The translations under genes were made by a program, and so were the position numbers. Shown here one piece after another: positions 52,290-59,943 of a stretch of 60,812 bases of DNA; position 1 is the stretch's first letter, and each line of letters begins with the position of its first letter. Source of the DNA: a virus. The notes below the pieces were generated by a model. The model was not told the origin of the DNA. It was given only the letters and a program-made list of their open reading frames with translations, and ran no database searches. Location of the stretch: IMG/VR virus record IMGVR_UViG_3300019752_000008, positions 1 to 60,812 of that record; one strand, given 5' to 3'.

Positions 52290-52392
52290 CTTAATGAGCG
52301 TCCAAACTCATCTATGCTCTAGCACTTGCTAGGGCGTTCATTAAGGTTATTAATTTTTATGATAGATAGTTTGGACGCATTCAATCATAAAA
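52290..52392 (+). ncRNA. Pseudoknot RNA leader 2 (before KilA-N gene)
   Basis: Helix A: CTTAATGA (52290-52297) with TCATTAAG (52338-52345). Helix C: GCTCTAGC (52316-52323) with GCTAGGGC (52328-52335), ACUU loop. B: GCGTCCAAACT (52298-52308) with AGTTTGGACGC (52368-52378). D: TTTTATGAT (52355-52363) with ATCATAAAA (52384-52392). Same order and spacing as leader 1, with compensatory changes in every helix. B sequence and AAGG next to A' could control translation of the antirepressor. Confidence 0.82.
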
Positions 52393-53099
52393 CCTTAAAA
52401 TTTATTGTTCCGAAAGAAAACATGAACGAACTTTCCAAAGTTTTTAATGGTACACCGATAAAGGTGCAAGAAACTAATGGTGAACTGTTTTTTGACATAA
52501 GTGGTGTATCTGGAAGATATAAGAAGAATATCACTGATTGGAAAAACAGCAAAGAAACCTTAAATTACATTGAAGAGTTAGAAAAATCTAATCCTTTAGA
52601 TTATATTAAGGTTATCAAAGAAAGAGGCTCGCAACCAAAAACATTTATTCATAAAAAATTACTTATGCTATTTGCAAGATTTATAAATGTTAAATTTGCT
52701 ATATGGTGTGATGAAATTATTGAGTCAATACTAATAGGTGAAAAATCTTTAATCAACAATCAGCTACTCATGAAAGAAACTCAACTTAAAAATGCACAAA
52801 AACAACTAAGTGAAGTATCTAAAAATAATATGAAAACATATAAAGATGGATTCATGTCTCTTAGAAAATATATAAAAGATAGAAACATTAAAATCAGTCA
52901 AGATTTAGCTATAGAAAAATTACTTGAAAATAAGATCATAGACTACAAAGAGGTTGTAATAAATAAGCAACAACTTATAGAATCTTACTACGGATATCAA
53001 GAAAGTGAAGGTACAGGTATAAAGTTTAATCCTCGTGCTTTAGATGAGTTGTTTGTTTATGAGAATGAAGCTAGTTTATTTGATATGGGAGAATCTTGA
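52359..53099 (+). CDS. KilA-N domain antirepressor-type protein
   Basis: A 246-residue protein. The KilA-N signature appears at about residues 80-130 (QPKTFIHKKLLMLFARFINVKFAIW). The C-terminal half is helical with a further DNA-binding-like part. The start is taken as the ATG at 52359, in the RNA leader's D helix; an ATG at 52422 (MNEL) aligns with the start of the Rha-like gene and is the alternative. A TTG further upstream is unlikely. Confidence 0.8.
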   Translation: MIDSLDAFNHKTLKFIVPKENMNELSKVFNGTPIKVQETNGELFFDISGVSGRYKKNITDWKNSKETLNYIEELEKSNPLDYIKVIKERGSQPKTFIHKKLLMLFARFINVKFAIWCDEIIESILIGEKSLINNQLLMKETQLKNAQKQLSEVSKNNMKTYKDGFMSLRKYIKDRNIKISQDLAIEKLLENKIIDYKEVVINKQQLIESYYGYQESEGTGIKFNPRALDELFVYENEASLFDMGES

Positions 53100-53929
53100 T
53101 GATTGATTTATATAAAGGTGACTGTTTAGAGGTTATGGATGAGCTTATAGCTAAAGGTGTAGTTGTAGATGCAATAATTACAGACCCACCTTATGGTACA
53201 ACTGCTTGTAAGTGGGATTCAGTTATACCTATGCCTGATATGTGGCTCAGACTAAATAAACTCATCAAATCAAATGGTGCAATAGTACTTTTTGGAAGTG
53301 AGCCTTTTAGTAGTACTTTAAGAATGAGTAATATTAAGAACTATAAGTATGATTGGATTTGGGAGAAACAATATGCCACTAACTTCATGGGAGCTAAAAA
53401 TGCACCATTGAAGTATCACGAGAATATATCTGTTTTTAGTAACAATAAGCACTTTTACAATGGGCAACAATATAAAGTTATTGAATTAGAAGAAATACAA
53501 AATATGGATAAAAAATCATTATTGTCTTTTTTTACAGATAGGCTTTATGATAGGTTTGCAAAAGTGGACAGAAGAAAAAATGTTAACAATATAGAAGATA
53601 GGGGGGAATGTCACTTAGGAAAAGTAAAACACACTAGAAAAATAGATGATGGTTTTAGAAATCCAAAAAGTGTTATTAAAATAAATGGAAGTAAAAATAA
53701 TAATGTACATCCAACACAAAAACCAGTAGCACTAATGGAATATCTAATAAAAACATATACAAATGAGGGTGAGTTAGTTTTAGACTTCACTATGGGTAGT
53801 GGAACGACGGGTGTAGCTTGTAAGAACTTAGGTCGTGACTTTATCGGTATAGAGATGAATGATAAGTATTTTGACATAGCGAAAAAGCGTATAGAAGATA
53901 CAGTAGTAGAGAAAGGGTTGATTGACTAA
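53099..53929 (+). CDS. DNA N6-adenine/N4-cytosine methyltransferase
   Basis: A 276-residue protein. DPPY at 29-32, HPTQKP near residue 205 and an LDFTMGSGTTG SAM site near 230 give the beta-class order. The start is the ATG at 53099 overlapping the KilA-N stop, with GGGAG upstream. The SAM motif has MGSG in place of the common FAGSG, yet is otherwise complete. Confidence 0.88.
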   Translation: MIDLYKGDCLEVMDELIAKGVVVDAIITDPPYGTTACKWDSVIPMPDMWLRLNKLIKSNGAIVLFGSEPFSSTLRMSNIKNYKYDWIWEKQYATNFMGAKNAPLKYHENISVFSNNKHFYNGQQYKVIELEEIQNMDKKSLLSFFTDRLYDRFAKVDRRKNVNNIEDRGECHLGKVKHTRKIDDGFRNPKSVIKINGSKNNNVHPTQKPVALMEYLIKTYTNEGELVLDFTMGSGTTGVACKNLGRDFIGIEMNDKYFDIAKKRIEDTVVEKGLID

Positions 53930-53964
53930 TAGCTAATCTAACAGTCAAATAACCACTACCAAAA

Positions 53965-54792
53965 ATGGATTCTAAAAACTCCAATACCATACTATTGTCA
54001 AAAAAATGGGATAGACTAAAGGCTATTAAAAAAGCTAATAAGTCTAAACTCCATGACTTTTATTATCTTAGAGATAAGAGCATATCTAGTGGATTAAAAC
54101 AATTAATGCTAACATTCACTTATAAAGATGACGATAAATACTTCAAGATGGATGTAATCAACCATATAAAGAATTATGTTACCAAACAGTTAAGAAACTA
54201 TGGTATTAAATATTATGCAACGATTGAAGTTGGAAGTGACTATGACAACCCTCATGCTCATTTTCAAATATACTATGATGATATATCAAAAATAAACCAC
54301 ATTAAAGATGCCACAGTTGAGCGATATGGTCTTTTCTCTGAATATAGTACTACTACTATACCTAAATGTAAAGATGTACGATATGACTATGTAGTAAAAG
54401 ACTATAAGATACAAGACGATAATCAATTGTTACTATTAGATGATGTTAAGAGGGACTATAGATCTAAACTACATAAGAACATAAGGTTTACATCGTTTAG
54501 CAAGGAAAAGTATTCTAAGGCTATTTATAAGAAAGCATATAGTCATGGAATACTTAAGCAAAATGTTGATTGGTTGATTGATAATTGTATAATTAGTAAG
54601 GATATTGAGGTTACTGATTATAGAGTTATTTATTGGTTTGAGATGATGGTTTATTATTATTTTCAGTCATTTAGTATAATAATAGAACTAGTAAGTATGT
54701 CTACGACATTGATGTCGGAGACATATGGAATTAAAAAAGCCACACATCAAACAAAACAAAAGATATGTTTTGAGATATATGGCTTTTCATAG
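53965..54792 (+). CDS. rep: HUH-type rolling-circle replication initiator (Rep)
   Basis: A 275-residue protein. Motif 1 is an LTFTY strand (49-53), motif 2 is PHAHF (H97 and H99), motif 3 is Y142-V-V-K145, the standard order for single-Tyr HUH endonucleases of plasmids and small phages. Such enzymes nick an origin and stay covalently bound. No helicase domain is attached. As the only replication initiator visible here, it may start replication of this phage. Confidence 0.72.
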   Translation: MDSKNSNTILLSKKWDRLKAIKKANKSKLHDFYYLRDKSISSGLKQLMLTFTYKDDDKYFKMDVINHIKNYVTKQLRNYGIKYYATIEVGSDYDNPHAHFQIYYDDISKINHIKDATVERYGLFSEYSTTTIPKCKDVRYDYVVKDYKIQDDNQLLLLDDVKRDYRSKLHKNIRFTSFSKEKYSKAIYKKAYSHGILKQNVDWLIDNCIISKDIEVTDYRVIYWFEMMVYYYFQSFSIIIELVSMSTTLMSETYGIKKATHQTKQKICFEIYGFS

Positions 54793-54939
54793 TGTGCGTC
54801 ACTAACAAACTGTAAGAGAATTATAGCGTAATTTTATAAAATTACTTCTATACGATGTAAACTTAACCTAAATGTAAAGATTTAAGTTTATTTTAATACA
54901 TTTATGTTAATATTTTAATATAACAAAAAAGGATATGAA
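54793..54939. promoter_or_regulatory. Dyad-rich gap after Rep, possible origin or operator
   Basis: An 18-bp palindrome GTAATTTTATAAAATTAC (about 54829-54846) and a TAAACTTAA/TTAAGTTTA inverted repeat (about 54856-54890) lie directly behind the Rep gene in A/T-rich DNA. Either an origin or a control site for the next genes. Confidence 0.4.
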
Positions 54940-55314
54940 ATGTTTTTAAATCAATCAGTTTATTACAATGATGGGATAGATACTTATCCTGTGGAAATTA
55001 AAAAGTGTAGCCCCAAGATGGTTTGGATCGATTTAGACGGACAAATCAAAAGAGTTAAAAAAACTAGTTGTCACTATCAAGAAACAGACGGCGGTTTTAT
55101 TTGTGTTGATAAGTTGGATAGGCTAATTTCTTGTAATAGTTCTAAAATCCCCGACTATACGATCATGAAAGATAGTGTTGTTAGCTGGCAAGGCTTTTCT
55201 TTTATTAAAGAAAGAAAAGCAACAGACGAGGATTATTCTATATATCCTCAAACTGTAGATAAGCGATATATTAGATGGTCTAATTGGACTAGTGAAGATG
55301 AAAAAGGACTATAG
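54940..55314 (+). CDS. Hypothetical protein, 124 aa
   Basis: AAAGGAT ribosome site. A beta-rich N-terminal half with PVEIKKCSPKMVWIDLDG pattern, like a small barrel. Unknown. Confidence 0.55.
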   Translation: MFLNQSVYYNDGIDTYPVEIKKCSPKMVWIDLDGQIKRVKKTSCHYQETDGGFICVDKLDRLISCNSSKIPDYTIMKDSVVSWQGFSFIKERKATDEDYSIYPQTVDKRYIRWSNWTSEDEKGL

Positions 55315-55315
55315 C

Positions 55316-55621
55316 ATGATATTTGAATATGTTACAAAAAAAGAAATTCCATCCGAAGTACTTGAAGCTATAGATATCTTAAGGGCTAAAAATAACTCTT
55401 CAAAGCTTGATTCTTTAAAGGGTACTAAAATACTGCTACATGAAAATCACAGTACTAAAAGTCATTTTATTCTATCTGGTGAATTACCTTGGAGCGGAAA
55501 TTATTTTGCTAATTTTACACTAAATTTAAAAGGTTTGCACTTGGAAACGAGTTGTCATATAAAGTTACTAAATCATATTAAACTTTATTACGATTTAAAG
55601 GATAAACATGACAAGAGATAA
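55316..55621 (+). CDS. Hypothetical protein, 101 aa
   Basis: The start is the ATG at 55316 behind AAAGGA; a start at 55292 lies inside the upstream gene. Mixed alpha/beta. Unknown. Confidence 0.55.
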   Translation: MIFEYVTKKEIPSEVLEAIDILRAKNNSSKLDSLKGTKILLHENHSTKSHFILSGELPWSGNYFANFTLNLKGLHLETSCHIKLLNHIKLYYDLKDKHDKR

Positions 55622-55823
55622 ATTTTACGAAAAATTAAAAGCAAACAATATATCAAGAAAAGAGTTTTTTACGAACTTGCTTGGTAAAAAAACTGATTGT
55701 ATAAGTAGATACGGGAAATATGGTGAAATACCTAAGTTGTATGATAGGATTCTAGAGCTTTATATTTTTAAAAAGAAGTATGATATTTTGCAAGAAATAT
55801 TAGTAAGAAAGGATACCGAATGA
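55608..55823 (+). CDS. Small helix-turn-helix-like protein, 71 aa
   Basis: An N-terminal LKANNISRKEFFTNLLGK helix pair and TDCISRYGKYGE recognition-like region suggest a short DNA-binding protein. Overlaps its upstream neighbour by 14 nt. Confidence 0.55.
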   Translation: MTRDKFYEKLKANNISRKEFFTNLLGKKTDCISRYGKYGEIPKLYDRILELYIFKKKYDILQEILVRKDTE

Positions 55824-56173
55824 GTGAAATAACAATAAGTAAAGAGTTAGTGAGTGAGGTTTTAAATATAAATTACGATTCTATAGATATTAGAAACAAT
55901 GTATTGTATATAACTTATAATGTTAAAAAATATTTCGATGGTAATGTAAAGGAAATCAACCTCTGCGAGTTCATACATAAGAACTGTAAAGAGTGGGCGT
56001 TAAACAAAGGGTTTTATTGGAGCATTAATTATGATTCAAAATACGTATGCGTAGAAATTCTAAAAGGAAGCATAAATAGAGAAGACGGAGAATGGAATCA
56101 ATCTATTTCTAAAACTGAAGAGGAAGCAATAATAAAAAATTGTGAATGGATACTAAAAAAACATAAAGGATAA
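55820..56173 (+). CDS. Hypothetical protein, 117 aa
   Basis: Overlaps the previous stop (ATGA). Soluble, with Trp and Asn in the second half. Unknown. Confidence 0.55.
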   Translation: MSEITISKELVSEVLNINYDSIDIRNNVLYITYNVKKYFDGNVKEINLCEFIHKNCKEWALNKGFYWSINYDSKYVCVEILKGSINREDGEWNQSISKTEEEAIIKNCEWILKKHKG

Positions 56174-56176
56174 AAA

Positions 56177-56269
56177 ATGAGTAGTTGTTGTGAAGCCAAA
56201 GTAGTTTGGTATAAAGGTGGGTATGTTTGTAGTTGTTGTGGTATGCCACATCGTAAAGTTTTGGAATGA
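56177..56269 (+). CDS. Zinc-ribbon miniprotein, 30 aa
   Basis: AAAGGAT ribosome site, ATG at 56177. CC near the start and CSCC later form a likely zinc site. Tiny but well started. Confidence 0.5.
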   Translation: MSSCCEAKVVWYKGGYVCSCCGMPHRKVLE

Positions 56270-56276
56270 TGAAATT

Positions 56277-56429
56277 ATGGAAGAAGAAATAAGCTATGAA
56301 GAGTTTTTATGTTTTTGTGAGCAATGGAACATAGAGCCTTTGGATGAAAGTTCTGATTGGGAACAACAATATAGAGACAATGTTGAATATATGCAAACAG
56401 GAGAAGGCTACCCTACTGGGTTAAGATAA
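56277..56429 (+). CDS. Small acidic protein, 50 aa
   Basis: The start is the ATG at 56277. Strongly Glu/Asp-rich; unknown. The longer frame through 56217 reads across the miniprotein gene and is unlikely. Confidence 0.5.
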   Translation: MEEEISYEEFLCFCEQWNIEPLDESSDWEQQYRDNVEYMQTGEGYPTGLR

Positions 56430-56458
56430 AATAGTATAGATACTACAAAAGGATAAAA

Positions 56459-57154
56459 GTGGAAAAGATTAAATTTCTAGAACTATATGCAGGAAGTGGA
56501 GGCATGGGTGATATTGCCCGTGCTTTAGGATATGAGGTTTTTAGTATAGATTGGGAGGATTATGAAAATGTTGACTTGCAAATGGATATCGCTAAGTTAA
56601 AGATTAGTGATTTACCTTGGATTCCTGATATTGTTCATATGAGTCCCGACTGTACAACATATAGTATTGCTGCTATTTCGACTCATAGAAATAAACATGA
56701 CAGAAGTGGAAAAACAGAATATGCAAAGCAATGTGACGCTACTAATTTGCATACTCAAAACCTGTTAAAAGAGTTGTTAATTTTAAATCCAAATTTGGTT
56801 TACTATATTGAAAATCCTAGAGGTGGTATGAGAAAGATGGATTTTATGGATTATTATCCTATTAGACATACGGTTTGGTATTGTCAGTATGGAGATGATA
56901 GAGCTAAGCCTACTGACATTTGGACTAACAATAAAGGCTGGATTCCTCGCCCTATGTGTCATAATAAGAAAAAAGATAAAGACGGTAATGTTATCCATCA
57001 TTGCCATCACGAGTCTGCTCCTAGAGGGTCTAAGACTGGAACTCAAGGGAAAAATTTGAGTTACGAAAGAAGTAAGATACCTCTTCAATTATGTGCTGAG
57101 ATTTTGATATCTCCCAGAATGCCCGTAGATAAAAAAGAAGGTGTCTTGTTTTGA
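56459..57154 (+). CDS. DNA cytosine-C5 methyltransferase-like, variant catalytic loop
   Basis: A 231-residue protein with GTG start and AAAGGAT. SAM site LELYAGSGG (residues 7-15), Cys65 in SPDCTTYS and ENP near 118-120 follow C5 methyltransferases, but the usual Pro-Cys is Asp-Cys. A His/Cys-rich stretch (about 165-190) may bind metal. It could be an active C5 enzyme of phage type or a diverged nucleobase-modifying relative. Confidence 0.75.
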   Translation: MEKIKFLELYAGSGGMGDIARALGYEVFSIDWEDYENVDLQMDIAKLKISDLPWIPDIVHMSPDCTTYSIAAISTHRNKHDRSGKTEYAKQCDATNLHTQNLLKELLILNPNLVYYIENPRGGMRKMDFMDYYPIRHTVWYCQYGDDRAKPTDIWTNNKGWIPRPMCHNKKKDKDGNVIHHCHHESAPRGSKTGTQGKNLSYERSKIPLQLCAEILISPRMPVDKKEGVLF

Positions 57155-57166
57155 CACTTCTTTTAT
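57141..57166. terminator. Bidirectional terminator between converging operons
   Basis: GAAGGTGTC and GACACTTC pair (one bulge) around a T-rich loop, followed by TTTTATTTTG. It separates the converging methyltransferase and endolysin genes. Confidence 0.7.
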
Positions 57167-57795
57167 TTTGACATCTCCAAGTGGGACATTCTATTGTCCC
57201 ATCCGCTTAAATATCTACCGTATTTGTCTGGATTTGATTTCCATAATTTTATATATATAGATTTCATATTTGATAACATTCTTGTTTCAAAGTGATACCC
57301 TTCGCTTTCTAGGCTAGTTATAAAATCTAGTCCATTCTTTGTTTTTTCACCATACGAGCCATCTATTGATGATAAGTTGCTAGGAAAGTTAAATATTACA
57401 CTCATTTCCAATAGAGCTTCTTGCACTGCTTTCCATGCGTTTTTAGGGCTATTTGTATACATAGAGTACATAGCTACTTGACATTCTTTTGGAAATAGTT
57501 CCATATGTGCATCTTTTAAAAAGTCTCTGTAGAACCCTTCTGCTAGTTGTTGCACACCATAAGCTGATTTCTCAACTAGACTATTTACTATTTTTATATC
57601 ATCATTATTCCACTCTTTTGTATCTTTGTCTATATCTAAACTTTCAGCTAACTCCACTATATACTGATACATTCTTGAATTTGGTTTTAGATATATACCA
57701 TATGGACAAGTTATGTCCTCTTCACCTTCATTTCGGTGAACTAGTTTACTTTCTACTTCACCTATGTATTTTACTACTTCTTTTATATCTTTCAT
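57163..57795 (-). CDS. Endolysin, GH108-like N-acetylmuramidase
   Basis: A 210-residue protein. An N-terminal acidic EG segment followed by PYGIY, then a SPKNAWKAVQEALLE region and GSYGEKTKNGLDF near the end follow the GH108 plus PG-binding_3 order (EGG..., W/A.K.LQ.AL..., DG..G..T..A). It would cut peptidoglycan at lysis. No signal peptide, so it likely needs the holin encoded upstream. ATG at 57795 behind AGGA; a GTG upstream is less likely. Confidence 0.65.
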   Translation of the reverse strand: MKDIKEVVKYIGEVESKLVHRNEGEEDITCPYGIYLKPNSRMYQYIVELAESLDIDKDTKEWNNDDIKIVNSLVEKSAYGVQQLAEGFYRDFLKDAHMELFPKECQVAMYSMYTNSPKNAWKAVQEALLEMSVIFNFPSNLSSIDGSYGEKTKNGLDFITSLESEGYHFETRMLSNMKSIYIKLWKSNPDKYGRYLSGWDNRMSHLEMSK

Positions 57796-57796
57796 T

Positions 57797-58066
57797 TTAT
57801 ATTCCTGCACTGTTTATTATTTTAAATTCGTAGCTTTTTTTAAGCATTTTAAACGACTCGTAGTATATTGAATTTTCCTCTATATGTAATTCTATTTCTC
57901 TTATCGCTTGTCCTATTTCATCCATAGTTAACAAAGGACTTATTAAAACTTGACCTACCTCTTCGATATACATTTCTTCAATCTTTTCTCTGGCACTTTT
58001 TGCATTATCTATCCTAGCTTGTTTAGCTACCATTCCATCTATTGCATCCTGCTCAAGTATTGGCAT
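57797..58066 (-). CDS. Hypothetical helical protein in lysis cassette, 89 aa
   Basis: The start is the ATG at 58066, after the holin-like stop; a longer frame reaches into that gene. Helical, Glu/Ile-rich, no signal peptide or membrane helix. Possibly an endolysin partner, by position only. Confidence 0.5.
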   Translation of the reverse strand: MPILEQDAIDGMVAKQARIDNAKSAREKIEEMYIEEVGQVLISPLLTMDEIGQAIREIELHIEENSIYYESFKMLKKSYEFKIINSAGI

Positions 58067-58070
58067 TGTG

Positions 58071-58625
58071 TTATATTCTTTTACTATCAGCTTCTGTTTT
58101 GCTTGATCCAAAATAGAATGCAAGAACATATCCAAGAGACAGTGTTAGTGAGTTGTTTATACCTACTATTACTGTTTGATTTAGTTCTTCCGTAGCTCCT
58201 ATAAGCATTGAAAACCATAGTCCAAAAGTAGATACTACTACAAAAATTGCTATTATACTGCCTGTATTTCTTACTAGCCAATCTTTTGATGACTGTAGAT
58301 TTACGTTCATTTTTCTTGATGAGTCTTTGTCTTTTAACACTTCTGATGTATTAAATTCATCATGACGATTATCTTCTTTTTTATTTTCAAGTGCTAATTT
58401 TTCTAATTCTATTTTATCACTTGATTCTAGCTCTTGAAGTTTTACTATCTGCTCATTTGTTAAGCCGTTTTTTTTCACATCTTCTGATGATAGGTCGATA
58501 CCTGTTTTTTTTGATACATAATCTATCGCTTTATCTGCTCCACCTTCTATTGCGTTTTTTACTACATTTAGTCCTTTGTCTGCTAACATTGAAGTTATTG
58601 CTGCTATTGCTCCTGCTATTATCAT
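58071..58625 (-). CDS. Holin-like membrane protein, 184 aa
   Basis: A hydrophobic N-terminus, a charged coiled middle, and two membrane segments in the C-terminal third (TGSIIAIFVVVSTFGLWFSML and SLTLSLGYVLAFYFG). Overall plan resembles the three-TM phage holins. It precedes the endolysin gene in the transcript. Confidence 0.65.
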   Translation of the reverse strand: MIIAGAIAAITSMLADKGLNVVKNAIEGGADKAIDYVSKKTGIDLSSEDVKKNGLTNEQIVKLQELESSDKIELEKLALENKKEDNRHDEFNTSEVLKDKDSSRKMNVNLQSSKDWLVRNTGSIIAIFVVVSTFGLWFSMLIGATEELNQTVIVGINNSLTLSLGYVLAFYFGSSKTEADSKRI

Positions 58626-58628
58626 CTA

Positions 58629-59102
58629 TTACCCTTTCTTTATTAATTCTATTGCTACTTTTACTAAGTCGTTAGCAATTCTTAGTTTTTTAAAAACATC
58701 ATCGTCACAGTCAGTTTCTTTTTTAACTATCATCTCTTCTATTTTATTATATATCTTTCCTATATCTATAATCGGTTTTTTTACTATAGATATACACTCT
58801 ATTCCTTCATAGTTACAAAGAAGATCACTGTATGCAGACATTATCACTATAGGTATTACTTTTATATGTTTTTTACTCATTACATATTCTATTAAATCTG
58901 ACCCTGTTCCAAATCCGTTTACTGTTGGCATATTAATATCCGTGATAAGCACATCAATGTTTTCTTTCTCTATAATATCCCTTGCTTCACTTCCATCATT
59001 TGCTCCAATTACTGTACAATACAACTTTTTAAGTTCTCTCTCTAAAGATAGCCTTACTATTGCTTCATCTTCTGCTATGAGTATCGTTAGATTCTTTTTC
59101 AT
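58629..59102 (-). CDS. CheY-like response regulator receiver protein
   Basis: A 157-residue receiver domain. Acidic pocket E11-D12, phospho-acceptor D55 in LITDINMP, S89 in VIMSAYS and K109 in KKP are the receiver signature. No output DNA-binding domain; a short helical C-terminal tail is present. It overlaps the upstream gene (ATGA) and lies between membrane and holin genes, so it is expressed late. Phosphorylation by a host histidine kinase and a link to host signalling or lysis timing are inference. Confidence 0.85.
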   Translation of the reverse strand: MKKNLTILIAEDEAIVRLSLERELKKLYCTVIGANDGSEARDIIEKENIDVLITDINMPTVNGFGTGSDLIEYVMSKKHIKVIPIVIMSAYSDLLCNYEGIECISIVKKPIIDIGKIYNKIEEMIVKKETDCDDDVFKKLRIANDLVKVAIELIKKG

Positions 59103-59452
59103 TTTAAAATCCATGTTAAAACCGCTGTTATCACTATAGACAACAATGTTCCAAAAATTGTAAGTATTTTAGTAATCTTTCCATAATCACTTCTCTCTAC
59201 AATTAATTTAACCTGATTCTCTAGCTTTTCTCTTGCTTCATCTGTATTTAGATACGCTTGAACCTCTTTTAAAGCTCTTTTTTTAAACTCATCATCTAGG
59301 TCATTGTTGTTTTTTATCAAGTCCAAAACTTCTTCTTTAAAGTTTTTTCTCCATTCCAAAAGCTCTTGATACTTTTCTTCTAGTCTTGGAACTTCGCTTG
59401 TGTTTTTGGATATTTCAGTTAGTATGTCAAGTAGTTTTTCATCTTCGTTCAT
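59099..59452 (-). CDS. Coiled-coil protein with C-terminal membrane helix, 117 aa
   Basis: Acidic coiled coil over residues 1-85 and one membrane helix at the C-terminus (ILTIFGTLLSIVITAVLTWIL). A layout like XhlA or spanin-related lysis proteins. Coupled to the outer-membrane-like gene upstream by one base. Confidence 0.6.
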   Translation of the reverse strand: MNEDEKLLDILTEISKNTSEVPRLEEKYQELLEWRKNFKEEVLDLIKNNNDLDDEFKKRALKEVQAYLNTDEAREKLENQVKLIVERSDYGKITKILTIFGTLLSIVITAVLTWILK

Positions 59453-59943
59453 TAGAACTCTTTCCTTAATCCAAATTTAGCCACGGACACTTTAGGTGTG
59501 ACCATCCCGTCCATGTAAAAATATTCTCCAAATCTAAGCCCTATAGTAGCTCCTACAGCTAAACCTGAATTTTTCTCACCTTCTTTGCATCTATGAAGAT
59601 TTATACCACCACAATATCCCTCTTGATATCCTATGTATCCTGTTGTGTTTATGGCTATTGTGTCGTTTATTTTATACTCTAGCTCGTGTACAGTGCCCCA
59701 GTATTCCGTTGGTGCTTCGTAAGAGTTTCGTTCCATCTTATAGTGCGACAAGCCGTAAGAGTAGTATTTGTTGTATCTTTTAAATATAGATATTCCTCTT
59801 CCTTTGTTATCAAAGCCTTCTAGGAGGTTCATGTCTTTTAATTTATCGCTATGTTTTGAATAACTAACTAAATCTTTTTTTACGTGATAATTACTTGCAA
59901 AACTTGATGCAATTATTCCGAATAATAAAATTAACTTTTTCAC
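59452..59943 (-). CDS. Outer-membrane beta-barrel-like exported protein
   Basis: GTG start overlapping the upstream stop. Residues 1-16 are a signal peptide (Lys-rich start, hydrophobic core, SFA cleavage). The mature part has alternating hydrophobic residues, two Cys close together and a C-terminal Phe, all features of a small outer-membrane barrel. In a phage lysis/fibre cassette this may alter the host surface. Confidence 0.6.
   Translation of the reverse strand: MKKLILLFGIIASSFASNYHVKKDLVSYSKHSDKLKDMNLLEGFDNKGRGISIFKRYNKYYSYGLSHYKMERNSYEAPTEYWGTVHELEYKINDTIAINTTGYIGYQEGYCGGINLHRCKEGEKNSGLAVGATIGLRFGEYFYMDGMVTPKVSVAKFGLRKEF

Noticed and set aside
56217-56276. N-terminal extension of the acidic protein at 56277
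   Set aside because: It overlaps a zinc-ribbon miniprotein with a better start and gives a Val-rich nonsense-like stretch.
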